Positions 36,924 through 45,831 of a DNA stretch of 64,000 bases are shown here, in pieces. The position numbers were made by a program, and so were the translations under genes. Below the pieces are notes generated by a model. The model did no database searches. It worked only from the letters and a program-made list of their open reading frames with translations, and was not told the origin of the DNA. How positions within the stretch are numbered: the stretch's first letter is position 1; every line of letters starts with the position of its first letter. The stretch comes from Haliea sp. E1-2-M8 (GTDB lineage Bacteria > Pseudomonadota > Gammaproteobacteria > Pseudomonadales > Halieaceae), in contig NZ_JAUTDR010000013.1 in assembly GCF_030649675.1 (NCBI RefSeq), forward strand, positions 92,800-156,799. Reading direction: 5' to 3'.

Positions 36924-38210
36924 ATGGGCAAGAGCAGGGATAAAGAAACGACTGGGCCGGGCTCCCCCTTCAATCGATCTGCTCAGCACGATGCCAAACG
37001 TACCGCGATACTCTCGCAAGCGGCGCGCCTGTTCAACTCCAAGGGATCACGCGCTACCACCCTGCGCGATATCGCCGAAACCCTCGGCCTGACCAAGACC
37101 AGCCTTTACTACTACGTGAAAACCAAGGAAGAGCTGATCTACCAGTGCTACCTGGCTGCCCTGGGCCATCACTTGCGCTCAATGGATGATATAGAGCAGC
37201 GCTGTAGCAGCCCCCTGGAACGGGCACGGCAGTTCTTCCTGCTGCAGTTCGAGAACTGGCTGGCGGCCCAGGAGAATCGCGGCCCGCATCTTGCCGCTTT
37301 GCTGGAGATTGCGTCCCTGCAGGGAGCTCACCGCAGTGAGGTGGAAGCGCAGTACATCGCCCTGTTCAAGCGCCTGCGCGGCTACCTGCGGGCGGGTATC
37401 GACGCCGGAGAAATCCGGCCCTGTGAAACCATTGCGGCAACCCGTGCCATGCTGGGCTCACTGGACTGGATCTTCTCCTGGCTACACAGCCAGCCGCGGG
37501 AACAGGTTGGCGCTCTGGCACAACAGGCCTGGGACCTGCTGGCCCGCGGGCTGTATCCCGGTGCTGGCGAGTACCAGCACGGCTCCCTGCTGCTGGATTC
37601 CGCCGCGGAGAACTATGTCCACGGCTTCGATCGCGATGAGCGGAACCGGCTCAAGCAGCAGGCGTTCTACAAGACCGGCTCCTGGTTCTTCAACAAGAAG
37701 GGCTTTAATGGCACCTCCCTGGACGAGATTGCAGAGCACCTGAACGTATCCAAAGGCGCGTTCTACTACCATATCCGCAACAAGGAAGACTTGCTGTTCA
37801 ATTGCTACACCTACTCCCTGGACGTGACCGAGGAGATCTATCAGCAGGCACTGGGACTGGAAGGGACGGGTTTGCATAAAATCGACCAGGTCTGCAGGCG
37901 AATCTTTCACGCCCAGAATTCCGACCGGGGGCCACTGATACGCTACAGTACGATTACCGCCCTCCCCATGGCCAGGCGCAAGCAGATCCTCAAGCGCACC
38001 GAGTCATCCAACCAGCACTTCGGTGAATTTATTCGGGAGGGAATCGCCGACGGCAGTGTGCGCGATATCGAACCATTTATTGCCCAGCAACTCATTGCAG
38101 GCGCCATCAACGCGGCAATGGACATCAAACTGTGGCGCCGGGTCGATGACCTCGATGCCGTTGCTGTGGACTACTTCGACATCTTTTTTAATGGCCTGCA
38201 GCCGCGCTGA
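36924..38210 (+). CDS. tandem double TetR-family regulator
   Basis: A 428-residue protein made of two complete TetR-like units in one chain. The first DNA-binding region (about residues 25-70) contains SRATTLRDIAETLGLTKTSL and YYYVKTKEEL; the second (about 240-290) contains GFNGTSLDEIAEHLNVSKG and FYYHIRNKEDLL. Each is followed by an all-helical ligand-binding-like domain. Ordinary TetR proteins are about 200 residues and work as dimers; a fusion could act as a single-chain pseudodimer or hold two ligand specificities. It precedes tesB by 35 bases, suggesting control of acyl-CoA metabolism (inference). Confidence 0.9.
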   Translation: MGKSRDKETTGPGSPFNRSAQHDAKRTAILSQAARLFNSKGSRATTLRDIAETLGLTKTSLYYYVKTKEELIYQCYLAALGHHLRSMDDIEQRCSSPLERARQFFLLQFENWLAAQENRGPHLAALLEIASLQGAHRSEVEAQYIALFKRLRGYLRAGIDAGEIRPCETIAATRAMLGSLDWIFSWLHSQPREQVGALAQQAWDLLARGLYPGAGEYQHGSLLLDSAAENYVHGFDRDERNRLKQQAFYKTGSWFFNKKGFNGTSLDEIAEHLNVSKGAFYYHIRNKEDLLFNCYTYSLDVTEEIYQQALGLEGTGLHKIDQVCRRIFHAQNSDRGPLIRYSTITALPMARRKQILKRTESSNQHFGEFIREGIADGSVRDIEPFIAQQLIAGAINAAMDIKLWRRVDDLDAVAVDYFDIFFNGLQPR

Positions 38211-38245
38211 CACCGTCGCGGCCGAGTCCAACGAGGAACACCACC

Positions 38246-39121
38246 ATGGCTGACAAACTGGAAAAACTGCTGGCACTGCTCGAAGTGGAGCGTATCGACA
38301 AATATCTCTTCATCGGCAACAGCCCCAGCTACCCGCCACGCGTGTTCGGCGGCCAGGTATTGGCGCAGTCGCTCTATGCCGCCAGCAAGACCGTGGAAGC
38401 CTCGCGCAGCGCTCACTCCATGCACGCCTATTTTCTGCGCCCGGGCAATCCGAAGAAGCAGATTGTGTATGAGGTCGACCCTATTCGGGACGGCGGCAGC
38501 TTCACCACCCGGCGGGTGATCGCCAAGCAGGATGGCATACCGATATTCAGCACCTCAGTGTCTTTTCACGCCATCGAGGAGGGACTGAGCCACCAGATTG
38601 ACATGCCGGTGGTAACGCCGCCGGAAGAACTGGAAACCGATTTCGAGTTCTGGAGCATGATGGCAGAGAAGTATCCCGACCGTTTTACCGGGCCCTTGAT
38701 GCAGGCGCTGGAGCGGCGCCCGGTCAAGCGCCGGGACTATCTGAATCCGCAGCCCCAGGAACCGGAACAGTTCATGTGGTTCCGGGTGCTGGACCCGGCC
38801 GGTGATATCGGCGATGACCCGGTGCGTCACCAGACCATTCTCGCCTTCATCTCCGACTTTGCCCTGCTGGGCGCCGCCCTGCTGCCCCACCCCTATACTG
38901 GCATGAGCCCGGAACTGCAGCCCGCGAGCCTGGATCACGCACTGTGGCTACACCGTCCGCTACGCGTGGACGAGTACCTGCTCTACGCGATGGACAGCCC
39001 CAGCGCCCACGGCGGCCGGGGTCTGAGCCGCGGCACTTTCTATAGCCGCAGCGGAGAGCTGGTGGCCTCGGTAGCCCAGGAGTCCCTGCTGCGCAAGAAG
39101 CGGGTCGTCAGCGATAGCTGA
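38246..39121 (+). CDS. tesB: acyl-CoA thioesterase II
   Basis: A 291-residue double-hotdog thioesterase that hydrolyses medium/long acyl-CoA. Typical stretches are RVFGGQVLAQSLYAASKTV, SMHAYFLRPGNP and YEVDPIRDGGSFTTRRV in the first hotdog, and ASLDHALWLHRPLRVDEYLLY and SRGTFYSRSGELVASVAQE in the second. The Asp of LDHALWLH is the expected catalytic Asp. ATG at 38246 follows GAGGAA. Likely co-transcribed with the double TetR gene. Its last 14 bases overlap the 3' end of the convergent phosphatase gene. Confidence 0.93.
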   Translation: MADKLEKLLALLEVERIDKYLFIGNSPSYPPRVFGGQVLAQSLYAASKTVEASRSAHSMHAYFLRPGNPKKQIVYEVDPIRDGGSFTTRRVIAKQDGIPIFSTSVSFHAIEEGLSHQIDMPVVTPPEELETDFEFWSMMAEKYPDRFTGPLMQALERRPVKRRDYLNPQPQEPEQFMWFRVLDPAGDIGDDPVRHQTILAFISDFALLGAALLPHPYTGMSPELQPASLDHALWLHRPLRVDEYLLYAMDSPSAHGGRGLSRGTFYSRSGELVASVAQESLLRKKRVVSDS

Positions 39122-39815
39122 TGAGCTGCTCGCCGTGCTGACCGCCCAGCACCTGCAGGAAGGAGCGATCGTTGAAGTAGGACAGTGACACCTTGTCTCC
39201 GCTGTAAAAAAGCTGCGTCACCGAACAGTTGAAGATCGGCTCGTAGAACTTGTAGGCGTGCTCACCACTCAAACCCAATACCTGGCTGACAATAGTGGCG
39301 ATGGTTCCTCCCGAGGTGAATACACCCACGGTCTTGCCCGAGCCCTGGGCCGCGATGACATCCCGAAAAGCTGCGCTTACCGCACCGGAGTACTCAGCCC
39401 AGCTCTGGATCCGCGGCTCGTCGCAGGCGGGTGATACCCAATGGGTAAACACCGCTTCGATCACTTTCTGGTAATCCTTGCTGGAGCTCAAGCCCTGGTC
39501 CACCAGCGCCTTGATCCTGGGGTTTGTGGTCGCCACAGTCGGCACCAGGTGTTTGATCTGCTCGTCATTGCGAACCTCATCAAAGCGCTCGTCAATATGG
39601 TGCGGCACCTCCCGGGGCTGGCTGGCCAGGGCCAGTGCAGCGGTTTCCCGCTGCCGCAGCAGACCGCCGCTGTAGGATGCGTCGAGCTGGATACCCTGGT
39701 CGCGCAAATAATGGCCCAGCACTTCCGCCTGGCGGCAGCCGAGATCGGAAAGCTTGTCGTAGTCGTGTGCCCCAAAGGACGCCTGGCCATGTCGGAAGAG
39801 ATACAGTGTTGCCAT
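39108..39815 (-). CDS. histidine phosphatase superfamily protein
   Basis: A 235-residue phosphoglycerate-mutase-like phosphatase. The catalytic motif LFRHGQASFG starts near residue 6; YDKLSDLGCRQAEVLG and the later GVFTSGGTIATIV give the rest of the fold. It may be a broad-specificity phosphatase; the true substrate is unknown. Its start codon overlaps the aceK stop in the sequence TAATG, so it is translationally coupled to aceK and is the last gene of the long minus-strand operon. Confidence 0.85.
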   Translation of the reverse strand: MATLYLFRHGQASFGAHDYDKLSDLGCRQAEVLGHYLRDQGIQLDASYSGGLLRQRETAALALASQPREVPHHIDERFDEVRNDEQIKHLVPTVATTNPRIKALVDQGLSSSKDYQKVIEAVFTHWVSPACDEPRIQSWAEYSGAVSAAFRDVIAAQGSGKTVGVFTSGGTIATIVSQVLGLSGEHAYKFYEPIFNCSVTQLFYSGDKVSLSYFNDRSFLQVLGGQHGEQLISYR

Positions 39816-41569
39816 TATCCAGTTGCTGCCTGTTGCCCGGGTGTGCGATTGAACCGGAGCTTGCGCCGGTAGGGGAAAAAGTCTTCGACGTAGCCCTGGC
39901 GTATCCGTTCTTGCAGACCCTGCCAGAACGATGCCTCGTAGATATCGCTGTGCATGGCGTCGAACACCTTGCGCGCGCGCTGGTTGCCGGAGAAGAACAG
40001 CCGGAACTCCTCGGGGAAAATGTCATTGGGGCCGACGCTGTACCAGGGCTGGCTGGCCATCTCCTCCGCCTCGTTCCGGGGTGCGGGTATCTCGCGGAAA
40101 TTGCAGTCCATCAGCGGCACGATCTCGTCGTAATCGTAGAATACGACACGACCGTGGCGGGTAACCCCGAAATTCTTCAGCAGCATATCGCCCGGGAAAA
40201 TATTGGCCGCCGCCAACTGCTTGATAGCATTGCCGTATTCGTCCATGACAGCCGCCACCTGCTCCTCGGTAGCATCCTGCAGGTACAGGTTCAGCGGGGT
40301 CATGCGCCGTTCGACATAGACATGCTTGATCAGCAGTGCCGTGCCATGCTCTTCGATCAGGGACGGAGCCACCTTGTGCAGTTCCTCCATCAACTCATCC
40401 GAGAAGCGTTCGCGGGCGAAGGCGAGGTTGGTAAACTCCTGGGTGTCGGCCATCCGGCCCGCCCGGTCCCAGCGCTTCACCAGCCGGTACTTTTCCTTTA
40501 CCTGTTCCCGGGTCATTTCCTTGGGCGGCGTGAACCGGTCCTTGATGATCTTGAACACGAAATCGTAGGAAGGCAGGGTGAACACACTCATGACCATGCC
40601 CTTGATACCCGGGGCAATAATGAACTTGTCACTGGTGCTCTTCATGTGCCTGAAGGCGCAGCGGTAGTAATAGGTCTTGCCGTGCTTGTTGTAGCCCATC
40701 GAGCTGTAGATTTCAGAAATCGGTTTGGCGGGCATGAGCTGCTGCAGGAACAGGACATACTGGGACGGGACGCTGGCGTCCACCATGAAATAGGCGCGGG
40801 TGAAACTGAAAATCACGCTCATCTTGTCGGCACCGAACAAAATCGTGTCGACGTAGACCTCGCCACTGCCACTGTGCAGAACGGGGATTACAATGGGCAT
40901 GGAGTCGGGGCCGGAAACGATGCGGCCGACGATGTAGGCGCCCTTGTTGCGGAAAAAATGCGGCTCGAGGGTCTGGATCTCGACACCGTCCCGGGTCAGG
41001 TCAAAACGTGGCGCGAGGTAGAGTTCGACGGCCTCGACGATACTGGCGATATCGCGCTCCATATCTTCCCAGGGCAGGCTGAAGCCATAGTCCTGCAGCA
41101 GCTGCCGCAAGGGTGTCTCGAAGTCGCCAGCGCAGGAATAGGCACGGTAGACCGGGCGCACGTCCGGTGTCGGCATGTCTCCCTGGGGTGAAAACACGAA
41201 GGCGTATTCATCGCGAATCTTGCGATGTTTGAACACTCCGCAGTAAACCGAGTTAAAGAACGTTTCTGCGATTTCAAAGTTGTTGTGGCCGCGGATCAGG
41301 TCGGCATAGCTGCCGCGCGCGTCCTGCCAGAACTGCAGGCTGTGCAGCTGCTCACCGGCAATCAGCTCCACATACTGCAGGACCCGGGTCGTGGCCTCCT
41401 TGTACAGGTCAATACGCTGGATGGAAGCCGCGTGCATGCCCTGCCAGTCCTGCGCCTCAAAGCGTGCGCGGGCCGCCAGGGTGATGTTCTGGAATTCGGC
41501 AAAATAGGACTCAAACCCGTTCAGAATGGTGCGCGCAAAGCGCTCCTGCTGGCCGCGGCTGTAGGTCAT
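39815..41569 (-). CDS. aceK: isocitrate dehydrogenase kinase/phosphatase
   Basis: A bifunctional enzyme of about 584 residues that phosphorylates isocitrate dehydrogenase, diverting isocitrate to the glyoxylate bypass on acetate or fatty acids. The ATP-binding stretch APGIKGMVM and the catalytic-domain motifs NFGVTRHGRVVFYDYDEI, MTPLNLYL and FRLFFSGN are clear. ATG at 41569 (protein start MTYSRGQQ) matches the short N-terminus of relatives; in-frame ATGs at 41575 and 41584 are alternatives. It sits inside an acyl-CoA oxidation operon, away from aceA/aceB, which are not in the window. Confidence 0.95.
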   Translation of the reverse strand: MTYSRGQQERFARTILNGFESYFAEFQNITLAARARFEAQDWQGMHAASIQRIDLYKEATTRVLQYVELIAGEQLHSLQFWQDARGSYADLIRGHNNFEIAETFFNSVYCGVFKHRKIRDEYAFVFSPQGDMPTPDVRPVYRAYSCAGDFETPLRQLLQDYGFSLPWEDMERDIASIVEAVELYLAPRFDLTRDGVEIQTLEPHFFRNKGAYIVGRIVSGPDSMPIVIPVLHSGSGEVYVDTILFGADKMSVIFSFTRAYFMVDASVPSQYVLFLQQLMPAKPISEIYSSMGYNKHGKTYYYRCAFRHMKSTSDKFIIAPGIKGMVMSVFTLPSYDFVFKIIKDRFTPPKEMTREQVKEKYRLVKRWDRAGRMADTQEFTNLAFARERFSDELMEELHKVAPSLIEEHGTALLIKHVYVERRMTPLNLYLQDATEEQVAAVMDEYGNAIKQLAAANIFPGDMLLKNFGVTRHGRVVFYDYDEIVPLMDCNFREIPAPRNEAEEMASQPWYSVGPNDIFPEEFRLFFSGNQRARKVFDAMHSDIYEASFWQGLQERIRQGYVEDFFPYRRKLRFNRTPGQQAATG

Positions 41570-41588
41570 GCCCATTGCCTGCATGGCA

Positions 41589-42380
41589 TCAAAGGTTTGG
41601 GTTGCCGAAACGGCGCCGCAGTTTGCGCATTCCACCCAACCAGCGATCGTAATCCGCTGCTTTGGCGGCACGGTAGTCCGCCACCTGCGGGTGCGGCAGG
41701 ATCAGGAAGCGCTCTGCGGCCAGGCCCTCAATCACTGCGTCTGCTACCTGTTCCGGGGTCAGGATGCCATCGACACCGGCGGTGCCACCCTCCTCCACGC
41801 TGCCGATCATTTGTGTCGCCACCGCCTGGGGGCACAGGGCGGCGACCTTGATCCCGTCATCCCCGTGGGTAATGGCCAGCGCCTCGGCAAAACCGATCGC
41901 AGCGTGCTTCGTCGTGGAGTAGGCCGCGTCCCCGACCTGGTTCAGCAGCCCCGCCGCCGACACCGTGTTGAGGAAGAAACCCTCACCGCGCTCGAGCATT
42001 CCGGGCAGGCAGGCCCTGGCAGCGTAGACGTGCGCCATCACATGAATCTCCCACATGGCCTGCCAGGTACTGTTCGGTGCAGAGGTTGCCCACCAGGGGT
42101 CCCCGTCACCGGCGATAATGCCTGCATTGCTGCAGAACAGGTCGATATGGCCGTAACGGGCGACCACGTCGTCGACCATTGCCTTGATGGCGTCCTCGTC
42201 GCGGACGTTCACCGCAAAAGCTTCACCCTCTACCGCCGCGGCAACTGCCTCGGCACCGACCAGGTCGAGATCCGCGACAATGACTTTCTCTGCCCCTTCA
42301 GCGTGGAAGCGTTCGCACAGGGCCTTGCCGATGCCGTTGCCGCCACCGGTGACAACCACGACCCGTCCTTGCACCTGCAT
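41589..42380 (-). CDS. SDR family oxidoreductase
   Basis: A 263-residue short-chain dehydrogenase. Cofactor motif TGGGNGIG at residue 11, NAG near residue 88, catalytic Ser in NTVSAAG and the YSTTK catalytic pair near residue 160. Substrate unknown; the setting among acyl-CoA dehydrogenases and an LLM enzyme suggests a lipid- or terpenoid-derived alcohol or hydroxyacyl intermediate. Its ATG overlaps the LLM stop in TGATG, so the two are translationally coupled. Confidence 0.9.
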   Translation of the reverse strand: MQVQGRVVVVTGGGNGIGKALCERFHAEGAEKVIVADLDLVGAEAVAAAVEGEAFAVNVRDEDAIKAMVDDVVARYGHIDLFCSNAGIIAGDGDPWWATSAPNSTWQAMWEIHVMAHVYAARACLPGMLERGEGFFLNTVSAAGLLNQVGDAAYSTTKHAAIGFAEALAITHGDDGIKVAALCPQAVATQMIGSVEEGGTAGVDGILTPEQVADAVIEGLAAERFLILPHPQVADYRAAKAADYDRWLGGMRKLRRRFGNPNL

Positions 42381-43420
42381 CAGAGCATTTCCTTCGCGAA
42401 CAGCTCCAGCACGGCGGGATCGTGTACCCCCAGCAGCATGGTACCGACCTCGCCCCGCTTGCCGGCAGCCTTCCAGTCGGCCAGCCGTTCGATGACCCGC
42501 TCGCGGGGGCCAACCAGCGCCACTTCGTCGAGCAACTGATTCGGCACCAGCGCTTCCGCCTCGGCCTTCTTGCCGGAGAGGTACAGGTCCTGGATCCGTC
42601 CGGCGACATCGCCGTAGCCGGCACGGGAGGCGTAATCGTGGTAGAAGTTCTTGCCCTTGGCGCCCATGCCGCCGATGTACAGCGCCAGCCAGGGACGCAG
42701 GGAATCATAGGCCGCGTCCAGGTCGTCGTTCACGGCCACCGAGACAAAGGGTGCGATATCAAAGTCTGCCAGGCTCTTGCCGCCACCCGCAGTGTCCAGC
42801 CCCTTCTGGATATGCTCGCCAAGGATGCTGAACTTGTTCGGGTCCATCCATACCGGGAACACGCCGTCCGCCACTTCGCCGGCACAGCGCAGGCCCGCCG
42901 GCGTAATGGACGCGGTGTAGATGGGTATGTCGGGATTGCCCTCGAGGATGGATTTGAGCGGCTTGCCCAATCCCGTGGTACCGGGGCCGGTGTTGGGTAA
43001 CTGGTACACTTCACCCTGAAATTCCACCGGGCCCTCCCGGGCCATGATCTTGCGCATGATCTGGATGTATTCGCGGGTGCGGGTGACCGGCTTGCCGTAA
43101 GGCACGCCGTGCCAACCCTCCACCACCTGCGGCCCGGATGCTCCCAGGCCGACGATGAAGCGCCCCCCGGACAGCTGGTCCAGGGACATCGCGGTCATTG
43201 CGCACATGGCCGGTGACCGCGCGGGCATCTGCATGATGGCGGTGCCGACGCGGATTTTATCGGTCTGGGCCAGGACCCAGGCGGCCGCGGTAACGGCGTC
43301 GTTGCCATAGGCCTCGGCCGTCCACACCGAATCATAGCCCATGGATTCCGCTTGCCGAATGAGATCGATGGGGATATCGATCTGCTTGCCGGAGTAGCCC
43401 AGCAGGATGCCCAGTTTCAT
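42380..43420 (-). CDS. LLM class flavin-dependent oxidoreductase
   Basis: A 346-residue luciferase-like monooxygenase fold protein (F420- or FMN-dependent). Features: MKLGILLGYSG, AESMGYDSVWTAEAYGNDA, GTAIMQMPARSP, SLDQLSGGRFIVGLGASGPQVVEGWHG and the TIM-barrel end GEVADGVFPVW. Many relatives in actinobacteria use F420; whether this host makes F420 cannot be told here. It is coupled to the downstream SDR and lies 22 bases after an acyl-CoA dehydrogenase, supporting a role in a degradation pathway of an uncommon lipid or terpenoid. Confidence 0.9.
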   Translation of the reverse strand: MKLGILLGYSGKQIDIPIDLIRQAESMGYDSVWTAEAYGNDAVTAAAWVLAQTDKIRVGTAIMQMPARSPAMCAMTAMSLDQLSGGRFIVGLGASGPQVVEGWHGVPYGKPVTRTREYIQIMRKIMAREGPVEFQGEVYQLPNTGPGTTGLGKPLKSILEGNPDIPIYTASITPAGLRCAGEVADGVFPVWMDPNKFSILGEHIQKGLDTAGGGKSLADFDIAPFVSVAVNDDLDAAYDSLRPWLALYIGGMGAKGKNFYHDYASRAGYGDVAGRIQDLYLSGKKAEAEALVPNQLLDEVALVGPRERVIERLADWKAAGKRGEVGTMLLGVHDPAVLELFAKEML

Positions 43421-43442
43421 GGTGTTGTCTCCCGGTTATTGA

Positions 43443-44582
43443 TCAAGCACTGTAGCGCAGCTGGCTGAATTGTGCCTGATGATAATCACCGTTGCCAAAG
43501 GTGGTGTTGATCATCATCAGCCGCTTGGCATAGTGGCCAATGTCCAGCTCGTCGGTGATACCCATACCGCCGTGGAGCTGGATCGCCTCGCCGAAGATCT
43601 TCCTGCCGCTGCGGTCGACCATCACTTTCAGCGCATGCACACAGGCGGCCACATCGTCGCCGCCACCGTCCAGCTCGCACACCGCACGGTAGAGCAGGGA
43701 CTTGGTCTGCTCATAGGCCATGAAAGTGTCCACCATCCTGTGCTGCAGGGCCTGGAAGCTGCCAATGGCGACACCGAACTGCTTGCGGGTCTTGGTGTAC
43801 TCAAGGGTCTTGGCGTTGAGCTGGCCCATGATGCCCAGTGCTTCCGCGGCGAGCGCGATATTGGCGGCGGTCACCACCTCGTGCATCAGGTCGAAGCCAG
43901 CGTGCTGCTCCCCCACCACGTCCGCGGCCGGCACCTGCACGTCCTGGAACAGGATATTGGCTACCAGCTGTCCGTCCATCAGCCGGTAGCTGCTGCGCTC
44001 GATGCCGGCGGCGTCCGCGGGCACCAGCAGCAGGGTAATGCCGTCGCGGTCGCTCTGCTCACCGCGGGTCCGGGCCGAAACAATCAGCTGGTCGGCGCTG
44101 GCGCCATTGAATACCACAACCTTCTCACCGTTGAGGACGAAGCTGTCGCCCTGTGCGCTGGCCGTAGTCTTGATATCCGCCAGCTCATACCGGCTCTGGC
44201 GCTCCAGATAGGCGAAAGCCCCCAGACAGCCCCCCTCGATAATGCGGGGAATCAGCTCGGCCTGCTGCTCCACCGTACCGCCCCGCTGCAGCAGGCCGCC
44301 GAACAGCAGCACCGTGGCGAGGTAGGGCTCCAGCACCAGGCCCTTGCCGAACTCCTCCATCACCACCATGGTATCGACGGGGCTGCCACCGAAACCGCCG
44401 TGCTCCTCGGCAAACGGAACCGACAACCAGCCCAGCTCGGCCAAGGTCTGCCAGTTGTCGCGGCTCATGGCCTCGTCGGAGGCGGCAATCTTGCAGCGGG
44501 TATCGAAAGCGTAGCTGTCCTGGATAAAGCGCGCCACGCTGTCCCGCAGCATGCCCTGTTCTTCAGTAAATTCAAAATTCAT
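43443..44582 (-). CDS. acyl-CoA dehydrogenase (first of a pair)
   Basis: A 379-residue acyl-CoA dehydrogenase-fold protein with an N-terminal helical domain (TEEQGMLRDSVARFI), a beta domain and a C-terminal helical domain ending in LHGGMGITDELDIGHYAKR. The region that normally holds the late catalytic Glu reads INTTFGNGDYHQ and lacks it, so the base may be elsewhere. Adjacent unequal pairs such as this one and the next gene often form alpha2-beta2 enzymes in sterol or aromatic side-chain oxidation; that assembly is an inference here. 24 bases after the second dehydrogenase gene. Confidence 0.9.
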   Translation of the reverse strand: MNFEFTEEQGMLRDSVARFIQDSYAFDTRCKIAASDEAMSRDNWQTLAELGWLSVPFAEEHGGFGGSPVDTMVVMEEFGKGLVLEPYLATVLLFGGLLQRGGTVEQQAELIPRIIEGGCLGAFAYLERQSRYELADIKTTASAQGDSFVLNGEKVVVFNGASADQLIVSARTRGEQSDRDGITLLLVPADAAGIERSSYRLMDGQLVANILFQDVQVPAADVVGEQHAGFDLMHEVVTAANIALAAEALGIMGQLNAKTLEYTKTRKQFGVAIGSFQALQHRMVDTFMAYEQTKSLLYRAVCELDGGGDDVAACVHALKVMVDRSGRKIFGEAIQLHGGMGITDELDIGHYAKRLMMINTTFGNGDYHQAQFSQLRYSA

Positions 44583-44606
44583 GACTGTTGCCTCTCGAAT
44601 ACGGGA

Positions 44607-45785
44607 TTACAGGCCGAGCACGGCCTTGGCGATAACGTTTTTCTGGACCTCGTTGGAGCCACCGTAGATGGTGGAGGCACGGCCATACATGTAGCTCTGG
44701 CGAGCCTGGGAGCCGAAGTCGTGGCCCAGCTGCTCAGGCGTCAGTTCGTTGGGCAACACGCCCTGGTAGTAGGCGGCGACCTCCATCTTCAGCTCCTGTA
44801 CCGCCTGCTGCATCTCCGTCCCCTTGATCTTGAGCAGCGAGGACTCCGCGCCCGGCGCACCGCCCGAGGCGACCGACGCCAACACTCGCAGTTCGGTGAA
44901 TTCCAGCGCCATCAGCTCAATCTCGATATCCGACAGGCGCTTCTGGAACAGGGGATCGCTGAGCAGTGACTTGCCGCCATTGACCTCACGCGCGGCGAAT
45001 TCACGGGTCTGGGCCAGGGTGCGCTTGCTGTCGGCAACCCCGGCGATAGCCGTGCGTTCGTGGGCCAGCAGGGCCTTGGCATAGGTCCAGCCCTTGTCCT
45101 GTTCCCCGATCAGGTTGGCCACGGGCACCCGCACGTCATTGAACTCCACCTCGTTGAGGCTGTAGTGGCCATCGATGGAGACTATCGGGTTGACCTTGAT
45201 GCCGGGGGACTTCATGTCGATCAACAGGAAACTGATGCCTTCCTGCTTCTTGCCGTCGCTGTTGGTGCGCACCAGGCAGAAGATCCAGTCCGCATACTGG
45301 GCGTAGCTGGTCCAGATCTTGGCGCCGGTAACGATATACTCGTCGCCCTCCCGCACCGCCCTGGTTTTCAGTGACGCCAGGTCGGAACCGGCGCCGGGCT
45401 CCGAGTAACCCTGGCACCACCAGTCCTCGCTCTGCAGAATACGGGGCAGAAAGCGTTCCTTCTGCTCCTCGTTGCCAAATTGGTAGATGACCGGGCCCAC
45501 CATGTTGAGTCCGAAAGGGATGACGTCGCGGATGCCCGCGGCAGTGCGCTCGGTCTCGTAGATGAACTTCTGGGTAGCGTTCCAGCCGGTGCCGCCGTAC
45601 TCCTTCGGCCAGCCCGGCGCGATCCAGCCCTGCTTGTACAGCCGTTTCTGCCAGTCGATAACGGCGTCCCTGAAGGTCTCCAGGTTATTCAGGCGCGCCT
45701 GCAATTCGGCGTCATAGGCCTCGGCGAAGAATGCCCGCACTTCATCACGAAACGCGAGATCTTCCGGAGCAAAACTTGTATCCAC
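44607..45785 (-). CDS. acyl-CoA dehydrogenase (second of a pair)
   Basis: A 392-residue acyl-CoA dehydrogenase. Family stretches: GWIAPGWPKEYGGTGW, CQGYSEPGAGSDLASLKT (flavin-binding motif), YIVTGAKIWTSYAQYADW, and the C-terminal RASTIYGGSNEVQKN. The position of the medium-chain-type catalytic Glu is Gly (IYGGSNE), as in several long-chain or CoA-ester-specific groups. The GTG start at 45785 follows GAGAGGTG. First of the operon unless the alkylsulfatase-like gene 46 bases upstream is included. Confidence 0.92.
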   Translation of the reverse strand: MDTSFAPEDLAFRDEVRAFFAEAYDAELQARLNNLETFRDAVIDWQKRLYKQGWIAPGWPKEYGGTGWNATQKFIYETERTAAGIRDVIPFGLNMVGPVIYQFGNEEQKERFLPRILQSEDWWCQGYSEPGAGSDLASLKTRAVREGDEYIVTGAKIWTSYAQYADWIFCLVRTNSDGKKQEGISFLLIDMKSPGIKVNPIVSIDGHYSLNEVEFNDVRVPVANLIGEQDKGWTYAKALLAHERTAIAGVADSKRTLAQTREFAAREVNGGKSLLSDPLFQKRLSDIEIELMALEFTELRVLASVASGGAPGAESSLLKIKGTEMQQAVQELKMEVAAYYQGVLPNELTPEQLGHDFGSQARQSYMYGRASTIYGGSNEVQKNVIAKAVLGL

Positions 45786-45831
45786 GTCAACACCTCTCTG
45801 TTGTCCAATAGCGACCCGGGGCCGCGGTTAA

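Noticed and set aside
43478..43492. Fur-box-like GATGATAATCA in the acyl-CoA dehydrogenase region.
   Set aside because: It is inside the coding end of the gene, with no promoter context and low match to the 19-base consensus.
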